DNA from: Agrobacterium tumefaciens
GTDB lineage: Bacteria > Pseudomonadota > Alphaproteobacteria > Rhizobiales > Rhizobiaceae
Direction: 5' to 3'
DNA length: 64,000 bases
Assembly (NCBI RefSeq): GCF_013318015.2
Contig: NZ_CP115844.1
Span: 1 to 64,000, forward strand
Shown here: positions 8,925 to 18,930 of the stretch, one piece after another
How positions within the stretch are numbered: position 1 is the first letter of the stretch
Layout of the letters: every line of letters starts with the position of its first letter
Notes under the pieces: generated by a model
Told to the model about the DNA's origin: nothing
Seen by the model: the letters and a program-made list of their open reading frames with translations, nothing else
Databases searched by the model: none
Made by a program: the position numbers and the translations under genes

Positions 8925-10022
8925 ATGGTTTATGATGTCGCCAACATCGATCTGAGAGAGCTAAATTCGCCGGCCGCCCGTGCTGGCGAAGCTTTGGCGC
9001 GCCTCGACGAGCGCATCGCCCGTTCGCCGATCCGCGACGGATTTCTCGAACGGCAGAATTTTGCCGATGCAATCGCCTCGCTGTGGGTGGATGGCGAACT
9101 CGTCCACCTCGAGGATCTTGTCCTTCACGACGCCCGCCTCGACATCCGCACCCCGACACATGAACTGACCATTGCCCATTCGATCCTGCGCACCCGTCGG
9201 CAGATTTTCGGGCACCCGCCCGGGTGGGCGCTAAGCGCTGCGGGCCTCTCCCGCTTGCGGGGGAGGGGAGTGGGGGACGACCGCGATCCAGCGCGGCCTG
9301 GTCTTGCGCCTGCAGTCCGTGAGAACGACGATGGTTTTGCGCGGGACGATGATATCGACGGCGACGATTACGCCGAGATTGATGCGGTGCTGGCGCGCAG
9401 CACGGCGGTTCTCGACGGATCCCTTATTCCGCGATCGCCGGACGAACGTGATCCGCTGATCTACGATGTCGACTGGGACGAAGACGAGCGGCTGGAACAG
9501 TGGCGCGGGGTTCTAAACGACACCGATGGTCTGTCGCCCGTGTTGCGCGGCGCAATTTTGCTCGACGCCTGGAACGCGATCGAGGTGGTTCAGCATCGCA
9601 ATGAGCTCGGCCGCCAGTTGGTCGCTTCGCTACTTCGCCGCGATGGCACGGCGCCCGGTCATCTGCCGGCGCTCAACGTGGGGCTGCGGAGCGTCCGGCG
9701 GGAACAGCGCCATGCCGGCAGCCGGATCACGCGGCTGCTGGCGATGCTCGAGGCATTCACGGCGGCTGCCGAACTCGGGATGAAGGAGCATGACCGAATT
9801 CTGCTCGCCCGTCAGCAGTTGGACCGGCAGGCATCGAGGAAACGGACCAACTCCAACCTGTCGAGGCTGGTCGACCTGGTCGTGGCGCGGCCCGTGGTTT
9901 CGGCCAACCTGATTGCTAAAGAGCTCGGAGTTAGCCCCCAAGGTGCGCGGCATTTAGCGGCGCAGCTGCCGCTCCGGGAGATGACGGGCAGGGGAAGGTT
10001 TCGGGCATGGGGAATCTTGTAA
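8925..10022 (+). CDS. RHE_PE00001-family DNA-binding protein (DUF1612/HTH)
   Basis: This family is common on rhizobial plasmids and is annotated as DUF1612 followed by a C-terminal helix-turn-helix; its function is unknown. The hallmark segment ELVHLEDLVLHDARLDIRTP is present near residue 60, and the C-terminus has an HTH (VVSANLIAKELGVSPQGARH). The ATG at 8925 matches the family start better than the in-frame ATG at 8889. A GC-rich palindromic segment (9245-9266) is embedded in the coding region without breaking the frame. The product is about 365 aa. Confidence 0.75.
   Translation: MVYDVANIDLRELNSPAARAGEALARLDERIARSPIRDGFLERQNFADAIASLWVDGELVHLEDLVLHDARLDIRTPTHELTIAHSILRTRRQIFGHPPGWALSAAGLSRLRGRGVGDDRDPARPGLAPAVRENDDGFARDDDIDGDDYAEIDAVLARSTAVLDGSLIPRSPDERDPLIYDVDWDEDERLEQWRGVLNDTDGLSPVLRGAILLDAWNAIEVVQHRNELGRQLVASLLRRDGTAPGHLPALNVGLRSVRREQRHAGSRITRLLAMLEAFTAAAELGMKEHDRILLARQQLDRQASRKRTNSNLSRLVDLVVARPVVSANLIAKELGVSPQGARHLAAQLPLREMTGRGRFRAWGIL
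9245..9266. repeat. Palindromic GC-rich element inside the coding region
   Basis: CCTCTCCCGC, then TT, then GCGGGGGAGG forms a near-perfect 10-bp stem. It closely resembles the small intergenic palindromes scattered through rhizobial genomes. It encodes GLSRLRGRG in frame. It may simply be native coding sequence, since the family often reads GL-x-x-LRGR here. Confidence 0.35.
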
Positions 10023-10164
10023 GGTGCGGGACTGGGCTGCAGGCCGGGCGGAAGGCAATCCGATCGAGAGACGCCATTGGCGAGCCTAGCATGGTTCATT
10101 GCTTGCCCCTAAAAGAAGCTCAGCGTTCGAGATTGATGAAGGCCACTCAGAAGGGAGACGCGAT

Positions 10165-11235
10165 TTGATCGACGGCAATGCTCAAACAGAGGCTCTGCTG
10201 GAAATTGCCAGAAAGCTCGTCCTGATGGAACCGCAACTTGATGTCATGCAGCAGCGCTACGCCGGCGGATATTCCGATCTTGCGCACATTATCGAGGAGC
10301 AAATCAAGAAAAGCGATGCTCGAGGGAAACTGCTGCTTCCGGACCTGTCCTCCTTTGGCAACCAAACAGTGGCAATCTTCTCCGATTACGGCGGCGAGAC
10401 CTCCTCGAACTATCGCGCATACTCCACGCTTGTATGCGGTCACAACAACGTCGAAGTTCTCACGAGCCGAATGCGCGAGGTTCGCGTAAAACATGGTCTC
10501 GGTACCAAAGAAATTGCCTTTAAGGATTTCGGCATGGGCCAAATCCAACGAGCCCTGCCGGAGTACCTGGAGGGTCTTGATCTCGTGCCGGGTTTCTTGT
10601 TCACGACAGTTGTCGACACAAAGATCCGCTCGCTCTTTGGCCCCGGCGACAGGGCGCACCGCGAGCAAATCAGCGAAATTTTCCGCAGCGCAGGTCTCGT
10701 CGTGCCAAAGGATGCGGTCGCCGAGAAAGCCCTGCGGGTGACCCATCAGGTGGCGTTTCTGTCCGCGCTCTTGGCGTGCAACGGGCAAAATCTGTTCTGG
10801 ATGAGCGACCATGATGCAATAGTCCCCAATGAAGCGGGCCACAAAAGCACACTGGAGCTGTTCCAGCGCCTCCTCGAAATATATGGTCCAGTAGGCCGTA
10901 AGTATGGGGTGATCGGAGGTGCGACACCTTTTGAAGTCGATGAAATGGGCTTCAAGGACTTGCTTAGTTCGACGGATGTCGTGGCTGGCGTCATCACAAA
11001 GTATCTCACTGATATCGATCGTGGTCTTGATCCGTGGGCTTCCTTGAAGAGCGGGGCAGACAAGGTGCTCGATTGGCTTTGCCATGAAGGCCTGGGGCTA
11101 AAAAAGATGACCATTGTCATCCGTCAGGGCGACAATGGTGTGTTGCACACCTCGACTCTCGATTTCCATTCGACGGAACCAATGCCGTCCGATGTGATCG
11201 TATTGCCGATACCGGTAAAAAAAGCCGGCGAATAG
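10165..11235 (+). CDS. DUF3800-like protein (predicted RNase H-like fold)
   Basis: The start is a TTG at 10165, preceded at ideal distance by AAGGGAG (10151-10157); an upstream TTG at 10099 has no such site. The 356-aa product shows acidic motifs spaced like DUF3800 proteins: AIFSDYGGE near residue 70, FWMSDHDAIV in the middle and LLSSTDVVAGVI toward the end (compare the ADLVAG motif of that family). DUF3800 proteins have an RNase H-like fold and often occur near defence genes. The match is weak and read by eye. It is the first gene of the accessory island. Confidence 0.55.
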   Translation: MIDGNAQTEALLEIARKLVLMEPQLDVMQQRYAGGYSDLAHIIEEQIKKSDARGKLLLPDLSSFGNQTVAIFSDYGGETSSNYRAYSTLVCGHNNVEVLTSRMREVRVKHGLGTKEIAFKDFGMGQIQRALPEYLEGLDLVPGFLFTTVVDTKIRSLFGPGDRAHREQISEIFRSAGLVVPKDAVAEKALRVTHQVAFLSALLACNGQNLFWMSDHDAIVPNEAGHKSTLELFQRLLEIYGPVGRKYGVIGGATPFEVDEMGFKDLLSSTDVVAGVITKYLTDIDRGLDPWASLKSGADKVLDWLCHEGLGLKKMTIVIRQGDNGVLHTSTLDFHSTEPMPSDVIVLPIPVKKAGE

Positions 11236-11587
11236 CTGTCTGAGCGTGATTGGGTCTAATTCGCTTTGTGCCGCCCTCATCGACAGTCGTTCAACAGCGG
11301 CTTCAAAACTATCCGATCGATTGTCACAAGCACTACAGCCGGTAGACCGGATTCTGACGACCTTGCGTGAATTTCAGGTGACCGGAGAGTTCGGCCCCGG
11401 GACATGATCGGCTTGTAATCAGTTTTCCGGCGCACCTTGAACCGCGCTCCGGATTTTAGAGGAGTTGGGGCTGCTCAAGATGACGCGTAGCGAGGTTTCA
11501 GGTATGGGATGACATTTGGAAAGTTGATAGGCGACTTTTAGAGAGTTCAGAGGAGAGCGCTGTGGACGGGGCACGGCTGGGGTTGGC
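11236..11587. other. 352-bp intergenic region
   Basis: No open frame with a credible start was found. The region should hold the promoter of the gene at 11588; no clear -35/-10 pair could be fixed. Confidence 0.4.
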
Positions 11588-12898
11588 ATGATTTATGCGA
11601 GGCGCGCTTTGCAGCGCCGGCTTGATGAGCTACGCGGCAAGATTGACAATGAAGCTGTCGACGCAATCGTCGCGCGGCTGAATGAACCCGGCAAAGACCG
11701 TGTCGCTGCGATGTGGGAAGTCGTCGTGTTGCACGGACTGGCGATGACGGGGGATCTCGAAAGCGAGAATGCGCTTCCCTCCGGAAGAAGGCCGGACGTG
11801 TGGTTCGATGGCGACGTCACCCGGTTCGTCGCCGATGTGACAAGCGTTTCAGACGACGGTCTCGACGTACAAAATCCGCATGCCGAATTAGGTGAGCTTA
11901 TCAATAAGGCGAAAGACAAGCTCAAACTGCCGATCGGTGGTCTCGATATGCGAATACATTCGCGCGAAGAACTCGGCGCCCGTGGGCGGCGCACGTTCCT
12001 CAAGCTCCCCTCGAAGCGGAAGCTGCCCGAATTTGTTAAAGAACAGATACTGCCAAAACTTCGTGAGCAGCTCGCAGCCGGGGCCAAAGTTTTGACAGTG
12101 ACGATCGCCGACGAGGACGTCGGCATCGAGATCGTGATTGACCCCTCCAAATCGCCGATTAACACCTATGGTTTCGCGGCTTATGACGTCCCAACAATCA
12201 AGGACAAAAACCCGCTCTTTAACGCACTTAAGGCAAAGGCGGATCAGCTTCGCGGAGCGGAAGGGATAAGCGGGATATTCCTTGGCGACGGGGATTGTGC
12301 TGCCCTCGCGGAGCGGCAGGCGTCACCATGGAGCGTCAGTGCTGAGGCAATCGCCAAAGAATGCCTTCGCCAGTATTCGTCACTGGACTTCGTCTTGCTG
12401 CTCACGATCCGCGAAGGAAGAAGGCCATTCTTTCCACCGACCCAACCGGAGCTGCGCACTCATGCCACGTTAGTATGCCGTGATGAGAGCTCGGTGAGAG
12501 GAGAACTCGAAACCACGTTTCGCGCCATGCTTGAGAAGTTCCCGCGACCAGTGAATATGCCGGTCAACGGGGCGCTGCGGGCGCGCGAGGCACAGTATGA
12601 AATGGGCCATCACGGAGGTTATAAATTGAGTGGGCAGAAGATCCGAGTCAGCTCGAGAGAGCTGGTCGAAGTCCTTGCGGGATTGCGGACCTTTGACGAC
12701 AACGGAGCGCGCAACGTCGAATTTGCCCGATCATTGTCCCACAGCATGAGCGACGTTAGCGCGGTGTTTCTGAGACAGGTCGCGGGCGGACGTCTGCCTG
12801 TGGCGATTACGGTTGAGAAGACAGACGAAAATGACAATGACGACTGGATCGAATTCGATTTCGGAGAACCGGATCCAGCAATCACGCCATTCAAATGA
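11588..12898 (+). CDS. Unknown protein, possible restriction-like nuclease fold
   Basis: A 436-aa protein with no family recognised. The N-terminal half contains RRPDVWFDGD followed by TRFVADVTSVSDDG. The acid-x(about 10)-D-x-T pattern recalls PD-(D/E)xK nucleases, but the usual Lys is not present at the expected place. The C-terminus is strongly acidic (DENDNDDWIEFDFGE). Start ATG 11588 follows GGGGTTGGC. The neighbours are the DUF3800-like gene upstream and the convergent Mokosh pair downstream, so a defence role is plausible but unproven. Confidence 0.45.
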   Translation: MIYARRALQRRLDELRGKIDNEAVDAIVARLNEPGKDRVAAMWEVVVLHGLAMTGDLESENALPSGRRPDVWFDGDVTRFVADVTSVSDDGLDVQNPHAELGELINKAKDKLKLPIGGLDMRIHSREELGARGRRTFLKLPSKRKLPEFVKEQILPKLREQLAAGAKVLTVTIADEDVGIEIVIDPSKSPINTYGFAAYDVPTIKDKNPLFNALKAKADQLRGAEGISGIFLGDGDCAALAERQASPWSVSAEAIAKECLRQYSSLDFVLLLTIREGRRPFFPPTQPELRTHATLVCRDESSVRGELETTFRAMLEKFPRPVNMPVNGALRAREAQYEMGHHGGYKLSGQKIRVSSRELVEVLAGLRTFDDNGARNVEFARSLSHSMSDVSAVFLRQVAGGRLPVAITVEKTDENDNDDWIEFDFGEPDPAITPFK

Positions 12899-13114
12899 CT
12901 TCGCTGCCCGCGGTAGGCGGGTTGTCTTGGCCGCTTACCCCACTGCTAATCGTTTTCGAAGCTACTGAGTCAACGCTGTGGACAGACCGGTCCGCTGATA
13001 CGGGGCGCTTGATGCGATCCGCGCAAACGCGAGGTGGTGGTCGTATTGTTCGGCGTCAAAGAGCATCAGCTTGCACGTCGCGCGGCCCGACAGGTATTTC
13101 TCTAGCAGACGTCG

Positions 13115-14914
13115 CTATTCCCCTCTCTCTAGGAAGAGTTCTTCGCCGCCGTTAATGTCAACCTCATCCAACACCTTCTTCAGGCTTTCGTCGAACAACG
13201 TCAGCAAATGGGTAGCTATGCCGGGCGCCTCCAGATGCAGGCCGACCTCATCCAGAGGATCGGCTTCAGATCCGGATTGGGAGCCCCAGTTCATCGTGCT
13301 GACGACCACGTCATCGCGGTCCCACACGAGAAACTTTGCATGAACCTGTGGTTCGCGCACAGGTATGACCTCTACTATTCCCTCCAGCCTTTTACGGTGA
13401 GCGATCATGTGCTTGCGTTTGGTCGGACCGGATTGGCGTGAATAGAATATGCGCACGTCCCTTAGGCGACGCCCCGCGACCTCAGCAGGATTCAATAATC
13501 CGGGGACGACCGTGGCACCCATTTTGTTCGTAATGCAGACAAAGCTCTCCTTCGCGCTATGGGCCGCCTTTCGCAAGAGGTGTCCATGGTCTTGCGCGCG
13601 GAGCACGGTCAACCGTGCCCTTGTTGTTGACGGGTGATCAGAGCCGTTGGAAAGCGCTGGACGTGTCCGTCTTGCCTCAGATGCGAAGAATTGAAGTATC
13701 TCTACCGACCGGCTTGCGCTGGCGAGCGAAACGGCTATTCCCTTGAGTAGGTCCAGGCCAGCCGCGACGGCCATCGGTTCGCGGAGTTCGACCGACACTT
13801 CCACCGCGGAGAAGGGGGAGGACAACCAGTTGCAGGATCCGATCACAACGATTGCTCCACCTTGGCCATCATCGGCGGCAAGGAATTTTGCGTGACTCCC
13901 CACGCTATCACGATGGATCAGAAGGAAGCCGCGGCTCTGTTTTACTGCTGAAAGTCTCTGATACAGTTCCTCCATGGCACGCGCGTGCTTCACTTTTTCT
14001 AGTGACGTTCCAAAAAACAAATGGCACCGTACGCCACGCCGATATGCGTCTTCCAGCGCGCGATAGATACGCTCCCGGTGCGGTTTCCCTCTTTCGTCAG
14101 ACAAACTGAGGACGAACGTCGACAAAACGAAGACGTCCGAGACTGCAGCTCCTACGATGCGTTCAAAGCGCTCTATGTGCTCGACGGACCCAACGATCAG
14201 CTGATCGGGAGCAAAGGTCGTGTGCACGAGAGCCGGGACGGATGGTTCGCCCCTCGACGCTCGAGGGAGAACAGTCGTCTTGAGGGTCTCTTTCAACGCA
14301 GCAACGAGGTCGCCGCTCGCTCCTTCGGGGATCTCTCCCCTCTTGAAAGCGCCAAGGTCGATTTCAAGGAATTTCTTCTCCATCACAGAGCCGGTCGTTC
14401 GGACCCCGCGAAGCCATTCACCGGGGCGTAAAGATTGAGACACGAACTGACTGACCCGATGAGCCATGGTCTCGTCAGTCTCAGGCTGCTCTCCAATCGG
14501 AAATGCGACAGCGGGGCCCTCGTATTCAAACCCTTGGGTAGGAACAATGATGACGTCCTTTCTTCGAAGAACGGAATGTCCTATTTTCTCAAGCACAAGG
14601 CTGATGCCCATCTCGCGCTCGGCTATGCGCTCGGGCAATGCCCGGCCCGTTCGGATAAATTCGCGTCCCGTGGGACTGGTCGAAAACACAGGATTGGGAG
14701 ATACCCGCAGCTCGACCAGACCGAACTGCATCAGCCTAGCGACCGTGGCCCGAGCTACCTGATGAGGAATACCCAGTCGCCCGCTTATATCAGCGATCGT
14801 GCCTGGTTCGAGATCGAATGCAAGGAGGATCATCTCCTCTATGGGGCTCCAGCCCCACGTGCGTTGCACGATGGCGCGTGCACGATAGTGCCATGCGGGA
14901 ATATAAATTTTCAC
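13115..14914 (-). CDS. mkoB: MkoB-like PLD-family nuclease (type I Mokosh)
   Basis: A 599-aa protein with two phospholipase-D-type catalytic motifs: SHAKFLAAD...GSCNW (about 341-363) and VHAKFLVWD...STMNWGS (about 525-545). The first 90 residues look like a winged helix (ADISGRLGIPHQVARATVAR). The start is GTG at 14914, overlapping the stop of the upstream helicase gene as GTGA, so the two are translationally coupled. In Mokosh defence the PLD protein is the presumed nuclease paired with a COG1112 helicase. Both active-site motifs look intact. Confidence 0.82.
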   Translation of the reverse strand: MKIYIPAWHYRARAIVQRTWGWSPIEEMILLAFDLEPGTIADISGRLGIPHQVARATVARLMQFGLVELRVSPNPVFSTSPTGREFIRTGRALPERIAEREMGISLVLEKIGHSVLRRKDVIIVPTQGFEYEGPAVAFPIGEQPETDETMAHRVSQFVSQSLRPGEWLRGVRTTGSVMEKKFLEIDLGAFKRGEIPEGASGDLVAALKETLKTTVLPRASRGEPSVPALVHTTFAPDQLIVGSVEHIERFERIVGAAVSDVFVLSTFVLSLSDERGKPHRERIYRALEDAYRRGVRCHLFFGTSLEKVKHARAMEELYQRLSAVKQSRGFLLIHRDSVGSHAKFLAADDGQGGAIVVIGSCNWLSSPFSAVEVSVELREPMAVAAGLDLLKGIAVSLASASRSVEILQFFASEARRTRPALSNGSDHPSTTRARLTVLRAQDHGHLLRKAAHSAKESFVCITNKMGATVVPGLLNPAEVAGRRLRDVRIFYSRQSGPTKRKHMIAHRKRLEGIVEVIPVREPQVHAKFLVWDRDDVVVSTMNWGSQSGSEADPLDEVGLHLEAPGIATHLLTLFDESLKKVLDEVDINGGEELFLERGE

Positions 14915-17900
14915 AGCTTCACAGCACCATTTGAATCTAGATCGACGATCCGCGCGCTCTGCCCGACGTCGGCTATCGACGATAGCCTGCGCAGTTCGTC
15001 GACTATCGTTAAGAGGAAATCGAGTTCGCCGCCCAGCCGGTCCGGATAAACGCCGTTGACAGCATCCTCGATAAATTCAAGGCTCGATACGATAATCAAT
15101 TTATGCCGAGCGCGGCTCATCAGCACGTTCACCCTTTGAGGGTTTTTCATGAAACCCAGTGCGCGTGAACCTACGAGTTGGTTGTTGCGGACCAAGCTGG
15201 CGAGGACGACGTCCGCTTCGCTGCCTTGAAAGCTGTCGCTGGTGAATACAAAGTTTCCGTCGCCCCTCGGGCTAGCGAAACCCTGCAGCGTCCCGGCGGG
15301 CTGCTTTATTTGCCGTACCACCGATCGCTTTAGGTGATCCACTTGGGCTTTGTATGGTGAAAGGACCGCCAGCGTCGGTAGCCGGCCGTCGTCAGATACG
15401 ACAGGACGTAAGTGCTTAAGCGCGTCGAGGAGGACTTTTGCCTCGACGTCATTACGTAGGGATCGCCCGACCCTGACCTCGAATGCAGGGCGATCAACCT
15501 TGCTTAATGGAGGCAGGTTCAAAACGATGACGGGGGAGTTGGGAAGGGTGGCATGAGAGACGACAGCGGGCTTGCGCTGCACGACTCTATCTGACGGCAC
15601 GAGTTCACCGCCGTAGAACGTAGTGGAGACCACGCGGCAAATCGTGGGATGCATTCTGCTCTGCTCCAGCAAAGTGTTCACGAAACGGCTGGCACGTCCT
15701 GTCGTTTTTTCTCTCTCGGCCTCCCGCAGTGCGGTGGAGCGGAAAGGCTCTTCCATGCGAGCGGAAATCGCCAGAACATCCTGCAACAAGGCCCGATCGT
15801 CGCTGATCTGTTGAAGCGCTTCGTCTACCTCGGAGGGTAGGTCGTTGATTGCCCCAAGCTTGGTCCTCGCGTCGCGGAGCAGTTCGGCAGCGCGCGCCCC
15901 GTCATACATTTTTTGGCGCTCAAGATGATCGAACGGTGATAACTGCTTATGATCGCCAATCAGCAGCCGACGATTTCCCAACAGCAGCGCGCCGATCATT
16001 TCGGCACCATTAGCCCTGGCCGCTTCCTCGACGATCGTCCAATCAAACTGGTCACCGTCAGCAATCATCTCCTCGATGACATACGATGAGGTCGTCGCCA
16101 AGGTGATATCGGAAGATCTCACCAGAAGGTTCTCCGTGTCACGGTGAACACGATCCCCCTCTGCCTGTTCCGCATCATCAATCGGATCGAGCGCCTGCTT
16201 TATCTGCCGGAGTTGGTTGAACATCAGGGCCGCCCCACCCTGGAGGGAAGCCGATTGAAGGAGGTCTCTCGATCGAGCCCTCATAGTGCTGTCTTTCTCT
16301 TCTGTCTGCGTTCGCTCGATTCTGACCACGATTTGGGATCCCCCTCGCAACTCTTTTTTCAATTCCTTCTCCATGTGGACGAGCGTGTCATGGTTCTGAG
16401 CGGCAATCAGGATACGGGCATCGGGTGCCAAGGAAAGAATACTCTTTACGAGATTGGAGATCAGGTAGGTTTTGCCGACCCCGGGGGGGCCTACGACCAA
16501 ATTGATGGATTGGCCCTCGCGAATTGCATTCCAGGCCGCAGCTTTCGACTGGTCCGTGCCCGACGGAACGGGACCAGGTGCGGCAATATCCCTGAGGGCC
16601 TCATCCATCAACACCTGTGCCGGATCGTCAAGTGCGCGCAGAAGCTCGACATTGCTCCGTGCAGCGACAATATTCTGCAAGCGACGGCGAACTGCTCTCT
16701 CGAAGCCGCTGTCGCGACGGGGTCGCAAGTAACAGTGGTCGGGAACGACAACGTCACCGGTGGTGAAGGCATAGGTCTTCTTACCGCCAATGACCTCGGT
16801 ACCCTCGAAGTTCAATTGGGGCGCACGTTCCCTGTCGCCACCAAGGGTGTCCGACCGGGACAATGTCCAATTTGCGCGACCGTCGTCGTTGGACAATTCG
16901 CGGGCCATTGATTCAGCGATAGGCTTGAACCCCGCATTTGCTCGTCTGTCATCTAGGCCAGCATCTGCCACGGGCACTACCCAAACCATGCCTCTGTCGT
17001 TCTTAAGTCCCGTCAGCACTTCGATGGGATAAATCCTGAACTGTTCTCGCAACAGGGAGAATGCTTCGAGCAGGATAAGCGCGTACCAGATGGGACTATC
17101 ATTGGTGGCGACTGCTTTAACGTCATACGAGCCTAATTCTGTCCAGTTTTTGGCCGCTGGGCCCAGCCATCGGACGCGGTCATCCGAGCTATTACGATTA
17201 CGGGCAAGATGTATGCGGTGAGTAAGATCGGTGGCATCGTAGGCGCTCCAGTCGCCCGGCCGCCTCTTGTGAGCGTCTCGGATACTGCCGACCTTCGGAT
17301 CGACGATTTCGATCGTATAGATGGCGAGATCGGTTACGATTCGAACGAGCCCGCGGTCTGAAACGGCCACTCGCGTGCTCGGAGCATGTAGATCGCGCTC
17401 AACGAATGCCAGTACTGCTTCGACGTCACTGGCCGCAATCGCTCCAGACGCCAGCGACGCTAAATCGCTCTGCAGTGCCTGTCTCGACGGGTACAGAACC
17501 AGTTCGGCGTCGGTGCTTGAGCCGGCTCTCTCTAATTCTTCCACCACCTCGGCCAATTCTTGAAGGACAGTCCGGCCGTCGTACAGCTGGAATTGCGGCG
17601 GGTTGCTTAGTCTTTCGAGGATGCGCCGCTCTATGGAGAGCAGGGCGGGCGGCTGTGCGGTCTCAACACCTAGCAGTTCAGATGCAGTACGCCCGAGGTC
17701 AATCCAGTCCTGACGGAACGAGATTGCGCGGGCAGACTGTGTCAACGTCGCAGCACCCGCCAAACCAGAATCCGCGATGTGCACACAGGTCTCGTAGCCT
17801 CCGAGGCGATAGTCTTCCCGATCATCCCCGTGGGAGAAAATGGTGTAAACGCTGACCGAACCGTGCACGATGCCGGCGTCGTGGCATAATGTAAGACCGC

Positions 17901-18324
17901 GCGCGACTCGAACCATATTGCGCCAGAAGATAAGTCGGCCGGAGCTAACCAAATATTGGCCCTGTCGCCCACGGCTTCCCTGTGCGTGTCCTCGCAACGG
18001 ACTGCCAGGATCAAGCATCAGGATGCCAATCTCGTCGTCGTCCTCCACAACCTCAAGTACCGAGACCAGAACTTCTTGCGCCAGCCTAGAAGACAGGACA
18101 CGGCGTATGCGTCTCAAACCTCGGCCGATCAGGTTTCTCAGGTCGGCATCGATCGCAGATCCTGTCTTCTTAAACAGCCGAAGCAAGTATTGTTCGCCGT
18201 CATCGATGCCCGTGGCGGGTGTGAGCAATGATGTCCATCCGCCCGGGAGACCATGAAACGATGCCTCCGCAAATTTAAATCTGGAGTCGAGGGTTGGCTT
18301 AGCGGCTCGCGCGGATTTTGCCAT
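14911..18324 (-). CDS. mkoA: MkoA-like kinase-domain/SF1 helicase (type I Mokosh)
   Basis: A 1137-aa two-part protein. Residues about 20-260 look like a protein kinase fold: CHDAGIVHGSVSVYTIF stands where HRDxxxxN would be and EDYRLGGYE where DFG would be, so catalysis is doubtful. From about residue 580 a superfamily 1 helicase of the COG1112/Upf1 type follows. It has Walker A GPPGVGKTYL (about 612), IVEEAAR (765), GDHKQLSPF (790), DSFQGSEADVV and SRARHKL near the end. ATG 18324 follows AGGGATGA. A kinase-like domain fused to an RNA-type helicase next to a PLD gene is the described architecture of type I Mokosh. Confidence 0.8.
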   Translation of the reverse strand: MAKSARAAKPTLDSRFKFAEASFHGLPGGWTSLLTPATGIDDGEQYLLRLFKKTGSAIDADLRNLIGRGLRRIRRVLSSRLAQEVLVSVLEVVEDDDEIGILMLDPGSPLRGHAQGSRGRQGQYLVSSGRLIFWRNMVRVARGLTLCHDAGIVHGSVSVYTIFSHGDDREDYRLGGYETCVHIADSGLAGAATLTQSARAISFRQDWIDLGRTASELLGVETAQPPALLSIERRILERLSNPPQFQLYDGRTVLQELAEVVEELERAGSSTDAELVLYPSRQALQSDLASLASGAIAASDVEAVLAFVERDLHAPSTRVAVSDRGLVRIVTDLAIYTIEIVDPKVGSIRDAHKRRPGDWSAYDATDLTHRIHLARNRNSSDDRVRWLGPAAKNWTELGSYDVKAVATNDSPIWYALILLEAFSLLREQFRIYPIEVLTGLKNDRGMVWVVPVADAGLDDRRANAGFKPIAESMARELSNDDGRANWTLSRSDTLGGDRERAPQLNFEGTEVIGGKKTYAFTTGDVVVPDHCYLRPRRDSGFERAVRRRLQNIVAARSNVELLRALDDPAQVLMDEALRDIAAPGPVPSGTDQSKAAAWNAIREGQSINLVVGPPGVGKTYLISNLVKSILSLAPDARILIAAQNHDTLVHMEKELKKELRGGSQIVVRIERTQTEEKDSTMRARSRDLLQSASLQGGAALMFNQLRQIKQALDPIDDAEQAEGDRVHRDTENLLVRSSDITLATTSSYVIEEMIADGDQFDWTIVEEAARANGAEMIGALLLGNRRLLIGDHKQLSPFDHLERQKMYDGARAAELLRDARTKLGAINDLPSEVDEALQQISDDRALLQDVLAISARMEEPFRSTALREAEREKTTGRASRFVNTLLEQSRMHPTICRVVSTTFYGGELVPSDRVVQRKPAVVSHATLPNSPVIVLNLPPLSKVDRPAFEVRVGRSLRNDVEAKVLLDALKHLRPVVSDDGRLPTLAVLSPYKAQVDHLKRSVVRQIKQPAGTLQGFASPRGDGNFVFTSDSFQGSEADVVLASLVRNNQLVGSRALGFMKNPQRVNVLMSRARHKLIIVSSLEFIEDAVNGVYPDRLGGELDFLLTIVDELRRLSSIADVGQSARIVDLDSNGAVKL

Positions 18325-18930
18325 CAATATTCATCCCTGCCGTCTACGGCTGAGGAAATCGTCGCCGTCAAGGAAGCTTACCGAAGTACTTCGCCCCAAG
18401 CAAAGCAAGCCAGACGGATTTACATAACAAATGCTGTGGAATTTGATCCTTTGTCGGCTTATTGCGCGTGTTCAATATCGGAAAAATTCAGGCTCCCGCA
18501 CCCGGCCAGATCCCCACACGAAATACTCAAACTCGCCGCTCCACTCGAGAAATATGGAGCAGACTGTCATTCTATCGCAAATCACGCGTCAACCAGCATG
18601 CCGATGTTCCGACAACGTTCTTCGAGTTGGCAAAATATGCAGCGTCGAGCCGACAGGGCCTAAAGACGGCAACAGATCGGCTGGCCTCGGAAATCGGGAT
18701 TTCCGTGTCGCATGTGCTTGCCGCAAGTGGTAATTTCTTTGGCAACATCATTCGCAGCAGATCTCCCGCAAGCATATGACGACCTTGAAAGCGACGGAAC
18801 TTCCTCGTCAGATAAGTTCCAGCGCATTTTAGCAGGACAACGATAGCTTGCTTCAGTTGCAGTTGGACTAGACTTGGCTTGGACCGATAATATGAATTGG
18901 CGGCACAACTAGAAATCGGGCAATTTGAAT
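18325..18930. other. 600-bp divergent spacer with a decayed frame
   Basis: The spacer separates the divergent mkoA and SIR2 genes. A plus-strand frame (about 18462-18779) encodes a helical segment (TTFFELAKYAASSRQGLKTA) but lacks a good ribosome site and resembles no family I know. It may be a gene relic. Promoters for both neighbours must lie here. Confidence 0.35.

Noticed and set aside
9970..11120. Long minus-strand frames opposite the DUF3800-like gene
   Set aside because: They are antisense to a gene with a strong ribosome site and show no protein-like motifs.
13115..18324. DISARM or other helicase-PLD systems
   Set aside because: DISARM also needs DrmB and a methyltransferase, which are absent; the kinase-like fusion fits Mokosh better.
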